A stretch of 64,000 bases of DNA. Source: Saccharibacillus qingshengii. GTDB taxonomy: Bacteria > Bacillota > Bacilli > Paenibacillales > Paenibacillaceae. Every line of letters starts with the position of its first letter. Within the stretch, counting starts at the first letter, position 1. The notes under the pieces were generated by a model. That model saw only the letters and a list, made by a program, of their open reading frames with translations, searched no databases and was not told the DNA's origin. The position numbers were made by a program, and so were the translations under genes. Shown here one piece after another: positions 35,547 through 43,688 of this stretch. The stretch lies in contig NZ_JAAZWC010000012.1 of NCBI RefSeq assembly GCF_013185195.1, forward strand, positions 1-64,000, read 5' to 3'.

Positions 35547-37271
35547 ATGACATTTAACGATTTGAACCTGATCCCTTCCATTCTCAAAGCCCTACAAAAA
35601 GAAAACTACACCTCCCCGACACCGATTCAGCAGCAGGCTATTCCCGTCGCCCTTGAAGGCCGCGACGTATTGGGATGCGCCCAAACCGGTACCGGAAAAA
35701 CGGCGGCGTTCTCGCTGCCGATCATTCAGCGTCTGTCGGCCAAAGCGGCCGCCGGAGGCAAACGTCCGATCCGCTCGCTGATCCTGACGCCGACGCGCGA
35801 ACTCGCTATCCAGATTTACGACAACATCCGCGCTTACGCCCGCTACACGGATCTGCGCAGCCAGGTCATCGTCGGCGGCGTCTCGCAGACTCCGCAGGAG
35901 CGCGAACTGCAGCGCGGCACCGATATTCTGATCGCAACGCCGGGACGTCTGCTGGATCTCATGAACCAGAAGCACGTCAATCTGGATTCGATCGAGATTC
36001 TGGTTCTGGACGAAGCCGACCGGATGCTCGATATGGGCTTTATTCGCGATGTGCAGAAGATTCTCGCCCGGATCCCGGCCAAGAAACAAACGCTGTTCTT
36101 CTCGGCTACCATGCCGCCGGAGATCACAAATCTCGTTGATTCGCTGCTCGTCAATCCGGCCAAAGTCGAAATCACGCCGGTCTCTTCTACGGTCGATCTT
36201 ATCCAACAGGCTGTCTATCTCGTCGACAAGCCCAACAAGCAGAAGCTGCTGAACGATATCCTGCAGGATAAGTCGATCGATTCGGCCCTGGTCTTCACAC
36301 GCACCAAACACGGCGCAAACCGCGTGGCGCGTCTGCTCGACCGTGCCGGCATCTCGGCGCAGGCGATTCACGGCGACAAGTCGCAGAACGCCCGCCAGAC
36401 GGCTCTGAGCAACTTCAAGAACGGCACGACCCGCGTCCTGGTCGCCACCGACATCGCCGCACGCGGTATCGATATCGACGAGCTGTCGCACGTCATCAAC
36501 TTCAACCTGCCGAACATTCCGGAGACCTATGTACACCGGATCGGCCGTACAGGCCGCGCGGGCCGCGGCGGAATCTCGATTTCGTTCTGCGAAACGGAAG
36601 AACTGCCGTACCTGAAAGATATCCAGAAGCTGATCGGCAAGAGCATTCCGGAAATCAAGGATCATGCTTATCCGATGACCGGCGAGCAATCCGCTCCGGC
36701 GGAACCTGCCCAGCAGGGAGGCCGCGGACGCAAAGGCTCTTCTTCGCAGCCGGCAGCCGGCACGAAGAATGCCGCCAGAACCAGCGCCCCATCGGGCGGC
36801 GGACGCACCGCCAAGCCGTCTTCGCAGCCCGCAGCCGCGAAAGCCGCCGTGAAAAGCGAAACGCCGCAGGGCGCGTCCAGACCCGCGAACCGAAATGCCG
36901 CCCAGTCGGGCGGTTCGAAGCAGCCGTCCCAGGCTGCGGCCAAACCAAGCACAGCTTCGGCCGCAGCCAAAGCTGACGCTCCGGCCCCTACAGCCAAAAG
37001 CCGTCCGGCCAACACACCGGCCCGCACGAACGCCAAACCGGCCGGTACGCCGGCAGGCGGCGAAGCCAACCGCAGCCGTCCGGCCAAAAAGGCGCCGCAG
37101 CACGGCTCGCGTCCCGGTTCGGAAGGCCAGCGCCCCCGTACGGGCGGCCGGCCGCAGCCGGGCAGCGCGGCATCGGCCCGCGCTACGGCCAACAAAAAGT
37201 GGAATGACGGCCAATGGGCAGCCGATACGCTGTATCGGGCCAGCTTCGGCCTCTCCGGCGATAAAGCCTAA
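35547..37271 (+). CDS. DEAD-box RNA helicase, RhlE/CshA-like, with a long low-complexity tail
   Basis: A 574-residue helicase. The motifs appear in order: Q motif (PTPIQQQAIP), AQTGTGKT, PTRELAIQI, LDEADRMLDMGF, SAT in FFSATMPPE, VFTRTKHGANRVA, VATDIAARGIDI and HRIGRTGRAGR. It unwinds RNA duplexes with ATP, probably in cold adaptation, ribosome assembly or mRNA decay. After about residue 385 the tail is Ala/Pro/Ser/Lys/Arg/Gly-rich and disordered, typical of RNA-binding tails. AAAGGAG precedes the start. Single-gene unit. Confidence 0.9.
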   Translation: MTFNDLNLIPSILKALQKENYTSPTPIQQQAIPVALEGRDVLGCAQTGTGKTAAFSLPIIQRLSAKAAAGGKRPIRSLILTPTRELAIQIYDNIRAYARYTDLRSQVIVGGVSQTPQERELQRGTDILIATPGRLLDLMNQKHVNLDSIEILVLDEADRMLDMGFIRDVQKILARIPAKKQTLFFSATMPPEITNLVDSLLVNPAKVEITPVSSTVDLIQQAVYLVDKPNKQKLLNDILQDKSIDSALVFTRTKHGANRVARLLDRAGISAQAIHGDKSQNARQTALSNFKNGTTRVLVATDIAARGIDIDELSHVINFNLPNIPETYVHRIGRTGRAGRGGISISFCETEELPYLKDIQKLIGKSIPEIKDHAYPMTGEQSAPAEPAQQGGRGRKGSSSQPAAGTKNAARTSAPSGGGRTAKPSSQPAAAKAAVKSETPQGASRPANRNAAQSGGSKQPSQAAAKPSTASAAAKADAPAPTAKSRPANTPARTNAKPAGTPAGGEANRSRPAKKAPQHGSRPGSEGQRPRTGGRPQPGSAASARATANKKWNDGQWAADTLYRASFGLSGDKA

Positions 37272-37333
37272 ACCGACTCGAAACGGGTTCGGGAACGCCT
37301 GCGATTCGGCAGGTAAATGAACGTGAATATGCC

Positions 37334-37378
37334 AAAACCCGCTTTCCCCTTCACTTGACGGGGAAAGCGGGTTTTTTT
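37334..37378. terminator. Terminator after the helicase, bidirectional
   Basis: AAAACCCGCTTTCCCC and GGGGAAAGCGGGTTTT form a perfect 16-bp stem with a 10-base loop. Seven T follow the stem. Confidence 0.9.
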
Positions 37379-37398
37379 GTTAAAAAAACGGCTTCCGG

Positions 37399-37887
37399 CT
37401 ACATATACAGCATCGAAAAATGAAGTTCGTGTCCCAACTGCTTCAAATAGTTGTACAGCTGTGAACGATGGTGGAACAGATGGGTCAGCGTTTCGATCTG
37501 CCATTGGATCTGGGTATGCGAGTCTTCGGCATAAAACGCTTTGGTCGAGCGGTTCAGCAGGTCTTCGGGCGTAAGCGAGACCAGATAGCTCTTGTACAGC
37601 TCAAAGTTCTCGCGCAGAGCCGCGGCCAGACGCTCGGGATCGCTCTCCCCGTCGAGGCTGACTTCGATCTCTCCTGCTTCCTCGGCTCCGGCTTCCTGCA
37701 TGATCGCTAGGTCGCTGCGCGGTACAAGCGCCAAATGGCGGACCAATTCCGGCAGGGAACGCATATTGCCCTGCGGACGGTAGCTCCAATCCTCGGGACG
37801 GATCAGCCGGATCAGCACTTCGCTGGTGCGGACGCCTGTCTCCAGTTCGTTCAGCAGATGGTCGCGGATTTGCAGCGTTTCGCTCAT
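37399..37887 (-). CDS. DinB family protein
   Basis: A 162-residue four-helix-bundle protein of the DinB/YfiT-like family. Candidate metal ligands are His in LVRHLALV and the pair in THLFHHRSQLYNYL. Members include bacillithiol-dependent transferases, but many have no assigned reaction. The start at MSETLQ is preferred (GGAGCGAGAAG upstream); 15 upstream in-frame residues look unsupported. Confidence 0.82.
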   Translation of the reverse strand: MSETLQIRDHLLNELETGVRTSEVLIRLIRPEDWSYRPQGNMRSLPELVRHLALVPRSDLAIMQEAGAEEAGEIEVSLDGESDPERLAAALRENFELYKSYLVSLTPEDLLNRSTKAFYAEDSHTQIQWQIETLTHLFHHRSQLYNYLKQLGHELHFSMLYM

Positions 37888-38080
37888 ATTCTTCTCGCTC
37901 CTTCGGAGTATGATTTTCCTGGGCCTGCTCAAATCGGCTCAAGTCTTACTCCCAACATAAAGGGGGAAAGTCGAAATCACAAGTCCTGTTCAGAAACTCA
38001 TACGCTCGGCCCGGATCTGTGCACGCTTCAAGCTCGACTTCGGCTGCGGAAGCGGCCTTCTCCCTATTCGAACAAAACAA

Positions 38081-38110
38081 AAAAGGATACGGCAGCCTGC
38101 CGTACCCTTC
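38081..38110 (-). terminator. Terminator of the nir/cobA operon
   Basis: On the minus strand AAGG-TACGGC, a 5-base loop and GCCGTA-CCTT, with one mismatch, are followed by six T. Confidence 0.8.
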
Positions 38111-38114
38111 TTCC

Positions 38115-38879
38115 TTATCCGATCTGCTGCCTGCCCAATTTCGCCGGATACAGCAGCTCGCGAACGCCGACGGTATCGCCCACGATCAGCATGGCCGGAT
38201 TGCTTACCTTCATGGCCAAAGCCAGACGGGCGATCGTGCCAAGCGTTCCCGTGACGACGCGCTCCGCTTCGGTCGTGGCATTCTCGATCAGAGCGGCCGG
38301 CGTATCCGCGTCCCGGCCGTGCCGGATCAGCTCGCCGCTGATTTCTTCCAACTTCGAAACGCCCATATAAACGGCGAGCGTATCGGCTCCGCACGCAAGC
38401 AGGTCCCAGCGCACGGGCGTATCGGCTCCGCCGCAGCGGCTTCCCGTTACCACGGCGAACGAAGCGGCCGTTCCGCGATGCGTCAGCGGTATGCCGGCCG
38501 AAGCCGAAGCTCCGGCGGCGGAAGTCACCCCGGGAATCACTTCGAAGTCGATCCCCGCTCTTGAAGCGGCGAGCGCTTCTTCGCCGCCCCGGCCGAAGAT
38601 GAACGGATCGCCGCCTTTGAGCCGGACCACATGATGGCCGACCTTCGCATAATCGACAATCAGACGGTCGATTTCATCCTGGGTCAGAGCATGGCGGCCG
38701 GGCGCTTTGCCGCAGTAAATCTTGAGCGTACCCGGCAGGCAGCTGCGCAGCAGTTCGTCGCTGACGAGACGGTCGTACAGCACGACGTCGGCCTGTTCCA
38801 GCCGGCGCAGCGCTTTGACCGTAATCAATTCCGGATCGCCCGGTCCCGCGCCGACGATCGAGATCCGCCCCCGGCTCAT
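38115..38879 (-). CDS. cobA: Uroporphyrinogen-III C-methyltransferase
   Basis: A 254-residue SAM-dependent methyltransferase (SUMT, CobA/SirA type), which converts uroporphyrinogen III to precorrin-2, the first step of sirohaem. Family motifs are VGAGPGDPELITVKAL at the start, RLVSDELL, VRLKGGDPFIFGRGGEE, PGVTSAAGASASAGIPLTHR and TLAVYMG. Its ATG overlaps the nirC stop (ATGA), so translation is coupled. Sirohaem is the NirB cofactor, which explains its place in this operon. Confidence 0.92.
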   Translation of the reverse strand: MSRGRISIVGAGPGDPELITVKALRRLEQADVVLYDRLVSDELLRSCLPGTLKIYCGKAPGRHALTQDEIDRLIVDYAKVGHHVVRLKGGDPFIFGRGGEEALAASRAGIDFEVIPGVTSAAGASASAGIPLTHRGTAASFAVVTGSRCGGADTPVRWDLLACGADTLAVYMGVSKLEEISGELIRHGRDADTPAALIENATTEAERVVTGTLGTIARLALAMKVSNPAMLIVGDTVGVRELLYPAKLGRQQIG

Positions 38880-39814
38880 ACGCTTTTCTCCAGAACGGTA
38901 CGAATCGGCTCGGCAGGCCCGGAAATAGCTCCGCCTGCGATTGCGGATACGGAAACGACGGACGCGGCGCTTCCTTTGGCCGGTGCGGGCAAGGAAGCCG
39001 GTTCGGCATTCGGAGCAAGCGTTCCTTGACCGCGCGAATTGTAACTCCAGTACAGCAGCAGCCCCGTCAGCAGCGCACCGCCGACGAAGTTGCCCAGCAG
39101 CACCGGAATGCCGCTCCAGACGAGCCAGTCCATGCCGCTTACGTTCGCGCCGAGCAGCATGCCGGCCGGAATAACGAACATATTGACGACGGTGTGCTCG
39201 AACCCCTGTCCGAAGAAGATCAGGATCGGCAGCCACATCGCCAGGATCTTGCCTCCGGTCGATTTGGACGTCATCGCCATCACCGCTCCGAGCGTCACCA
39301 TCCAGTTGCAGAGAACCGCTTTGACGAAGACAAGCAGCATACCGCCCGCACCCAGCGTCTGATAGGCGGTCGTCTTGGCTTCGCTGGCACTGACGAGAGT
39401 CGCAATCAGGGGAGTGGACAGATCCGTTCCGGCCTTGGTCGCCACGAACACATACGCCAGGGCATACAAGCCGCAGCCGATCAGATGCCCTGCGATCACC
39501 CAGAAGTAATTTTTGAGCATCGCCGATACGGATGTTTTCTTCTCCAGTACAGCCAGCGGGATCAGGGCGAAACTGCCGGTTACCAGTTCCAATCCCAACA
39601 GCACGATAATGACGAAGCCGACCGGAAACAGGATCGCTCCCGCCATCGGAATGCCGGTTTGTCCGGATGCCGTCATGGCAAGGGTCGTGGCGCAGGCCAG
39701 GATGGCTCCCGCCAACCCGCTCCGAATCAGCAGCTGCAGGCGGGTCAGTTCCGATTTGGCTTGGCCCGTGTCGATCATCGTTTGCAGCACTTCACGCGGT
39801 TTAACGTAATCCAT
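38876..39814 (-). CDS. nirC: Formate/nitrite transporter family protein
   Basis: A 312-residue six-helix channel of the FNT family. Recognisable blocks are LGLELVTGSFALIP, the NWMVTLGAVMAM region and the GFEHTVVNMFVIPAGMLLG segment containing the conserved pore His. The context (nirB, nirD, cobA) indicates nitrite uptake. The tail after about residue 270 is Ala/Pro/Ser-rich and probably disordered. The second of two in-frame Met codons was chosen because GAGGG directly abuts the first. Confidence 0.9.
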   Translation of the reverse strand: MDYVKPREVLQTMIDTGQAKSELTRLQLLIRSGLAGAILACATTLAMTASGQTGIPMAGAILFPVGFVIIVLLGLELVTGSFALIPLAVLEKKTSVSAMLKNYFWVIAGHLIGCGLYALAYVFVATKAGTDLSTPLIATLVSASEAKTTAYQTLGAGGMLLVFVKAVLCNWMVTLGAVMAMTSKSTGGKILAMWLPILIFFGQGFEHTVVNMFVIPAGMLLGANVSGMDWLVWSGIPVLLGNFVGGALLTGLLLYWSYNSRGQGTLAPNAEPASLPAPAKGSAASVVSVSAIAGGAISGPAEPIRTVLEKSV

Positions 39815-39840
39815 GGGCATCCCTCGCTTTCGAATAGGGG

Positions 39841-40212
39841 TTAGGCGATATGGCTGTCTGCTCCGGCGGCATCCGTGCCCTCGATAGGTTCGTTCAGGGT
39901 CAGGAAGATGAACCCTTCCTTCGTCACTTCCGTTTCAAAGGTCGTGACACAGCCTTTATCCGGATCAAGCGCTTCGCCGCTGCGAAGATCGATACGCCAG
40001 TCGTGCAGCGGACAGTGAACCACCGGACCGCAGACCATCCCTTCCGACAGCACCCCGCCTTTATGCGGGCAGCGGTTCTCGACCGCCATCACCTCGCCGT
40101 CCGACAAACGGAACAGGGCAATTTCGAGTCCGTTCACGTTCAGGCGGCGCGAACCCAGAGGATCGATATCGCTCAATCGGCCTACACGTACTTTGCCTGC
40201 TGCTTCACTCAT
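39841..40212 (-). CDS. nirD: Nitrite reductase small subunit (Rieske-type)
   Basis: A 123-residue [2Fe-2S] protein partner of NirB. It keeps the Rieske ligands Cys48 and His50 (CPHKGG) and Cys67 and His70 (CPLHDW). The ATG overlaps the nirB stop by four bases. Together they form the NADH-dependent assimilatory nitrite reductase in the cytoplasm. Confidence 0.92.
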   Translation of the reverse strand: MSEAAGKVRVGRLSDIDPLGSRRLNVNGLEIALFRLSDGEVMAVENRCPHKGGVLSEGMVCGPVVHCPLHDWRIDLRSGEALDPDKGCVTTFETEVTKEGFIFLTLNEPIEGTDAAGADSHIA

Positions 40213-42689
40213 GCGGATTCCTCCTTTTTCGTTTCGACCTGAACGCTCGCGCTCTGGGACTGGGGAGCCGGAAGCCGTTCGAAGTTCTTGCGCAGTTCGG
40301 GCTCGCTGACGATCTGTTTCCACGGATCGACGGTCCGGTCGAGCGTATCGCGCAGACGGGCATGCAGCGCTTTGCGTTCGTCTTCGTCGCTCAATACCTG
40401 TTTGACATGCTCGAGTCCGACACGTTCCACCCACGGCGCGGTACGTTCGTTCCACGTCGCGTTCTCCCGGTAATACTGCAGGAATGCGCTCGCCCATTCT
40501 TCGACCTCGTCGTCCGTTTTCACGAAACCGAGCAGGTCGGTCGCCCGCACATGGATCCCGGCGTTGCCGCCCACATGCAGCTCCCAGCCGCCGTCGACCG
40601 CCACGACGCCGAAGTCTTTGACCGTCGCTTCCGCGCAGTTGCGCGGGCAGCCGGAGACAGCGAGCTTCACTTTGGCTGGCGCGTTCATGCGCTCGAACGC
40701 TTTCTCGAGCCGGACGCCCATGCCCATCGCGTCCTGTGTGCCGAAGCGGCAGAAGGTCGAGCCGACGCAGGTCTTGACGGTACGCAGCGCTTTGCCGTAA
40801 CCGTGGCCCGAAGGCATATCCAGCGCTTCCCAGACACCCGGCAGGTCTTCTTTCTTGACGCCGAGCAGATCGAGGCGCTGTCCGCCGGTGAACTTGACCA
40901 GCGGCACCTCGAATTTCTCCGCGACTTCGGCGATCCGCTTCAGCTCGGTCGGCGACGTGACGCCGCCGTAGATACGCGGAATGACGGAGTAGGTCCCGTC
41001 TTTTTGGATATTCGCGTGATAGCGTTCGTTGGTGAAACGGGATTCTTTCTCGTCTTTGTATTCCGCGGGCCACAGCATGCCCAGATAGTAGTTGAGGGAC
41101 GGACGGCACTTCGAGCAGCCTTCGTCGTTGTTCCACTCCAGTACGTTCATAACTTCTTTGACCGTCTTCAGGCCCATGCGCTTGATCTCGGCCACGATCT
41201 CGTCACGGCTGTGCGTCGTGCAGCCGCAGATGCCTTCCTTCACCGTTACGGCCGCGTCGCCGGCATAAATCTGAAGCAGGCCTTCCACCAGCGGCTTGCA
41301 GCCGCCGCAGGAAGCGGAAGCTTTGGTGCAGCCTTTGATCTGTCCGAGGCTGTTGCAGCCTCCGTCGATCGCCGCGACGATATCGCCTTTGGAGACGCCG
41401 TTGCAGCCGCAGACAATCTCGTCGGCCGCCATCGCTTCCAGCCGCGCCGCACCTCCGCCCCCGCCGCCGGATGCCAGCGCATCCGCAGACAATCCGAGCA
41501 GCAGCTCTTTTTCGCGTCCGGCTACGCTCTCCCCGCTCTTGATCAGCGAGAACAAAGCGGCTCCTTCACCGGTTTCCCCGAACAGCACGGCACCGATCAG
41601 CTTGTTATCCAAGATGACGAGCTTTTTGTACACGCCTTCGATCTCGTCCTGATAACGCAGAGCCCGCGCACCTTCCGGTTCCACGAAGATCCCGCCGGAG
41701 AAGACATCCACGCCCGACACTTTGAGTTTGGTCGAAGTGACCGAACCCGCATACCCTTCGACGGGGATGCCGGCAAGCCCTTTGGCCAGCACCGCGCCCT
41801 GTTCGTACAGCGGAGCAACCAGCCCGTAGGCGATCCCCCGGTGCTGCGCACATTCGCCGACCGCGTATACGCCGGGCAGATTGGTCCGCATATGATCGTC
41901 GACCACGACGCCGCGCTCTACGGCAAGACCGCTGCGCTGCGCCAGAGCCACATTCGGGCGAATGCCTACCGCCATGACGACCAGATCCGCTTCGAGCATA
42001 CTGCCGTCCTTGAACAGCAGTCCTTTGGCCCGCTGCTTGCCGAGTACCGATTCCGTCTGCTTTTTGAGCAGGAACTTCATGCCCTGGGCTTCCAGTTCTT
42101 TTTGCAGCATTAATGAAGCGGGACGATCCAGTTGGCGTTCCATCAGATACTCGTTGATATGAATGACGGTAACGTCCATGCCCAGGTTCAGCAGGCCGCG
42201 CGCCGCTTCGAGCCCCAGCAGACCGCCGCCGATCACGGCCGCTTTGCGGTGCTTGCGGGAAGCTTCCTGCATCGCCACGCAGTCTTTGATGTCACGGAAG
42301 CCGATGACGCCTTCCTTGTCGGCACCCGGAATCGGAAGCATGAAGGCGTTGGAGCCGGTAGCCATAATCAGCTCGTCGTATTCCGCTTCGATGCCGCCTT
42401 CGGCATACACGCGCCGCTGCTCGCTGTCGATCTTCTGAACCGCCTGGCCCATATGAAGCGTAATGCCATTCTCCCGATACCAGTCGAGATCGTTGATGAC
42501 GATTTCTTCCATGCTGGTGCCGCCGGCCAATACCGTAGACAGCATAATCCGGTTATAGTTCGGATGCGGCTCTGCGCCGAATATGGTAATGTCGTATAAA
42601 TCCGGTGCCAGCTTGAGCAGATGCTCGATCGTGCGGACGCCTGCCATTCCGTTGCCGACCAGAACCAATTTTTTGCGCTTGTTTGTCAT
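40209..42689 (-). CDS. nirB: NADH-dependent assimilatory nitrite reductase large subunit
   Basis: An 826-residue enzyme reducing nitrite to ammonium. FAD-binding VGNGMAG lies at 11-17, the NAD site at VIGGGLLGLEAARGL (152-166), and two BFD-type [2Fe-2S] Cys clusters at 427-464 (CGCNG, CGGC) and 488-528 (CGC, CSKC). The C-terminal sirohaem/[4Fe-4S] domain has Cys641, Cys647, Cys681 and Cys685 (TFCRFG, SGCPRNCAE). The family length is 800-850. AAGGAG lies 10 bases upstream. It is the first gene of nirB-nirD-nirC-cobA and is controlled by a leader attenuator. Confidence 0.93.
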   Translation of the reverse strand: MTNKRKKLVLVGNGMAGVRTIEHLLKLAPDLYDITIFGAEPHPNYNRIMLSTVLAGGTSMEEIVINDLDWYRENGITLHMGQAVQKIDSEQRRVYAEGGIEAEYDELIMATGSNAFMLPIPGADKEGVIGFRDIKDCVAMQEASRKHRKAAVIGGGLLGLEAARGLLNLGMDVTVIHINEYLMERQLDRPASLMLQKELEAQGMKFLLKKQTESVLGKQRAKGLLFKDGSMLEADLVVMAVGIRPNVALAQRSGLAVERGVVVDDHMRTNLPGVYAVGECAQHRGIAYGLVAPLYEQGAVLAKGLAGIPVEGYAGSVTSTKLKVSGVDVFSGGIFVEPEGARALRYQDEIEGVYKKLVILDNKLIGAVLFGETGEGAALFSLIKSGESVAGREKELLLGLSADALASGGGGGGAARLEAMAADEIVCGCNGVSKGDIVAAIDGGCNSLGQIKGCTKASASCGGCKPLVEGLLQIYAGDAAVTVKEGICGCTTHSRDEIVAEIKRMGLKTVKEVMNVLEWNNDEGCSKCRPSLNYYLGMLWPAEYKDEKESRFTNERYHANIQKDGTYSVIPRIYGGVTSPTELKRIAEVAEKFEVPLVKFTGGQRLDLLGVKKEDLPGVWEALDMPSGHGYGKALRTVKTCVGSTFCRFGTQDAMGMGVRLEKAFERMNAPAKVKLAVSGCPRNCAEATVKDFGVVAVDGGWELHVGGNAGIHVRATDLLGFVKTDDEVEEWASAFLQYYRENATWNERTAPWVERVGLEHVKQVLSDEDERKALHARLRDTLDRTVDPWKQIVSEPELRKNFERLPAPQSQSASVQVETKKEESA

Positions 42690-42736
42690 ATGGAGTCGCT
42701 CCTTCCAGAGAGGGAAATCGGGATTGGGTACCGCCG

Positions 42737-42810
42737 AAAAACACAAACAGCCCGCTCCACCCGCTGCGGAAAACATACGTTTCCCGTTGCTTATTCAGGT
42801 GTGAGCAGGC
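42737..42810 (-). terminator. Attenuator terminator in the nirB leader
   Basis: On the minus strand GCCTGCTC-A-CACC (42797-42810 region) pairs with GGTGGAGCGGGC (42750-42761): 12 pairs, including one G-U and one bulged A. TGTTTGTGTTTTT follows. The loop (about 35 bases) has its own small GGAAA/TTTCC hairpin. The 5' arm overlaps ANTAR hairpin 2, so the two folds exclude each other. Confidence 0.7.
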
Positions 42811-42822
42811 GCCATTGCCGCT
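42804..42822 (-). promoter_or_regulatory. ANTAR target hairpin 2 (nirB leader)
   Basis: Stem AGCGGC with GCC-T-GCT (one bulged T), hexaloop AATGGC. Loop positions 1 (A) and 4 (G) match the ANTAR target rule. It shares GCC-T-GCT with the terminator. Confidence 0.65.
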
Positions 42823-42827
42823 TCGTT

Positions 42828-42847
42828 CGGACACATCGTTGTATCCG
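42828..42847 (-). promoter_or_regulatory. ANTAR target hairpin 1 (nirB leader)
   Basis: Stem CGGATAC/GTGTCCG (7 bp, one G-U), hexaloop AACGAT with A1 and G4. It starts about 18 bases into the predicted transcript and is separated from hairpin 2 by 5 bases. Confidence 0.65.
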
Positions 42848-42870
42848 GGTCAATTTGAATCTTGAGTCCG

Positions 42871-42899
42871 ACTATAAAGGATTTTAATTCTCGCGTCAA
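42871..42899 (-). promoter_or_regulatory. nirB operon promoter
   Basis: On the minus strand TTGACG, a 17-base spacer and TATAGT. The predicted start near 42864 gives a leader of about 175 bases. The -35 overlaps a GlnR/TnrA-like box (42894-42910). Confidence 0.75.
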
Positions 42900-42910
42900 C
42901 AATTTTAACA
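42894..42910. promoter_or_regulatory. GlnR/TnrA-like site at the nirB -35
   Basis: On the minus strand TGTTA-N7-TGACG, one base from the TGTNA-N7-TNACA consensus. Candidate nitrogen-control site. Confidence 0.45.
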
Positions 42911-42935
42911 TACAATTTTTAAAATTTTAAAATAG

Positions 42936-42964
42936 TCGACAAAAACACGTTTTCTGTGTTATAT
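42936..42964 (+). promoter_or_regulatory. Promoter of the ANTAR regulator gene
   Basis: TCGACA, a 17-base spacer and TTATAT. The -10 region lies inside a perfect GlnR/TnrA-type palindrome. Confidence 0.55.
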
Positions 42965-42975
42965 AAAGTAACACA
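42955..42975. promoter_or_regulatory. Perfect GlnR/TnrA-type palindrome
   Basis: TGTGTTA-N7-TAACACA fits TGTNA-N7-TNACA exactly, with extended 7-base arms. It covers the -10 of the ANTAR gene, so binding would repress that gene; its effect on nirB is open. Confidence 0.7.
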
Positions 42976-43020
42976 TAAAGATTGAGGCGGAAACGATTCT
43001 GAACATAAGGAGCGTCGTTC

Positions 43021-43605
43021 ATGCACAGCTTATTGATCGTCCACCCTCTCTCCGACGCCGCCGCGGACGAATTCGCACCGGCCCGGCTGCTCGGCGGATG
43101 CGGTTATCTCGTCGAATCGGCAGATACGCGCGAAGAAGCGTTCGAACGCGTCGGAGAGACCGATGCCGCCGTGCTTGCGCTGCCCATTACGGAAATGAAC
43201 GGCTGGGCCGCGCTGCTGATGTCCCGCAAGACCGTTCCCGTCCTCTGGTGGTGCACATCGGAAACGGCCAACCTGTCCGTATCCGCCTGCGAAGACGACG
43301 TACGGATCGATGGGATCTTATCCCCTCATATGAAGCCGTCCGAGATCCACTGGATTCTGCATTTCAGCGCCAGGCGCTGCTATGAGAGGCTGCAGTGGGA
43401 AAAAGAGCGGGAAAAGCTGCTCGCCCGGCTCGATGAACGCAAATGGATCGATATGGCAAAAGGCATCCTGTCCAAAGCCAAAAACATTTCCGAATCCGAA
43501 GCTTACGATCTGCTGCGCAAACAGGCCATGAACGAACGCAAACGGATGGTGGATGTGGCCACATCCATCGTCAAAGTCTATCAACTGCTGCATGAACAAT
43601 CCTGA
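43021..43605 (+). CDS. ANTAR-domain antitermination regulator with degenerate receiver
   Basis: A 194-residue AmiR/NasR-type protein. Residues 1-120 resemble a receiver domain, but the phospho-acceptor Asp is replaced (VLALPITEMNG where LLDxxMPxxxG is usual). A helical linker leads to the ANTAR domain (about 138-192: IDMAKGILSKAKNISESEAY, then AMNERKRMVDVATSIV). ANTAR domains bind paired hexaloop RNA hairpins and prevent termination. Such a pair lies in the divergent nirB leader, the likely target. RBS AAGGAG. A TrpD2-like gene follows. Confidence 0.88.
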   Translation: MHSLLIVHPLSDAAADEFAPARLLGGCGYLVESADTREEAFERVGETDAAVLALPITEMNGWAALLMSRKTVPVLWWCTSETANLSVSACEDDVRIDGILSPHMKPSEIHWILHFSARRCYERLQWEKEREKLLARLDERKWIDMAKGILSKAKNISESEAYDLLRKQAMNERKRMVDVATSIVKVYQLLHEQS

Positions 43606-43665
43606 GACCGTCGTCTCGGGCCGTCCGCGACCGCGGAGCGGCATCCCTCGCACGGACTCGGAGAC
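43604..43665 (+). promoter_or_regulatory. Alternative hairpins between the ANTAR and TrpD2-like genes
   Basis: GTCTC (43613-43617) can pair with GAGAC at 43604-43608 (4-base loop) or with GAGAC at 43661-43665, the latter strengthened by GTCCG/CGGAC (43623-43627, 43653-43657). No T-tract follows, and no hexaloop of ANTAR type was found here. Confidence 0.35.
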
Positions 43666-43688
43666 AGCGCACTTAGGAGGCGGCATGA

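Noticed and set aside
38880-39236. N-terminal extension of CobA
   Set aside because: The extra 119 codons lie over nirC in another frame and are Arg-rich; the ATGA overlap gives the proper start.
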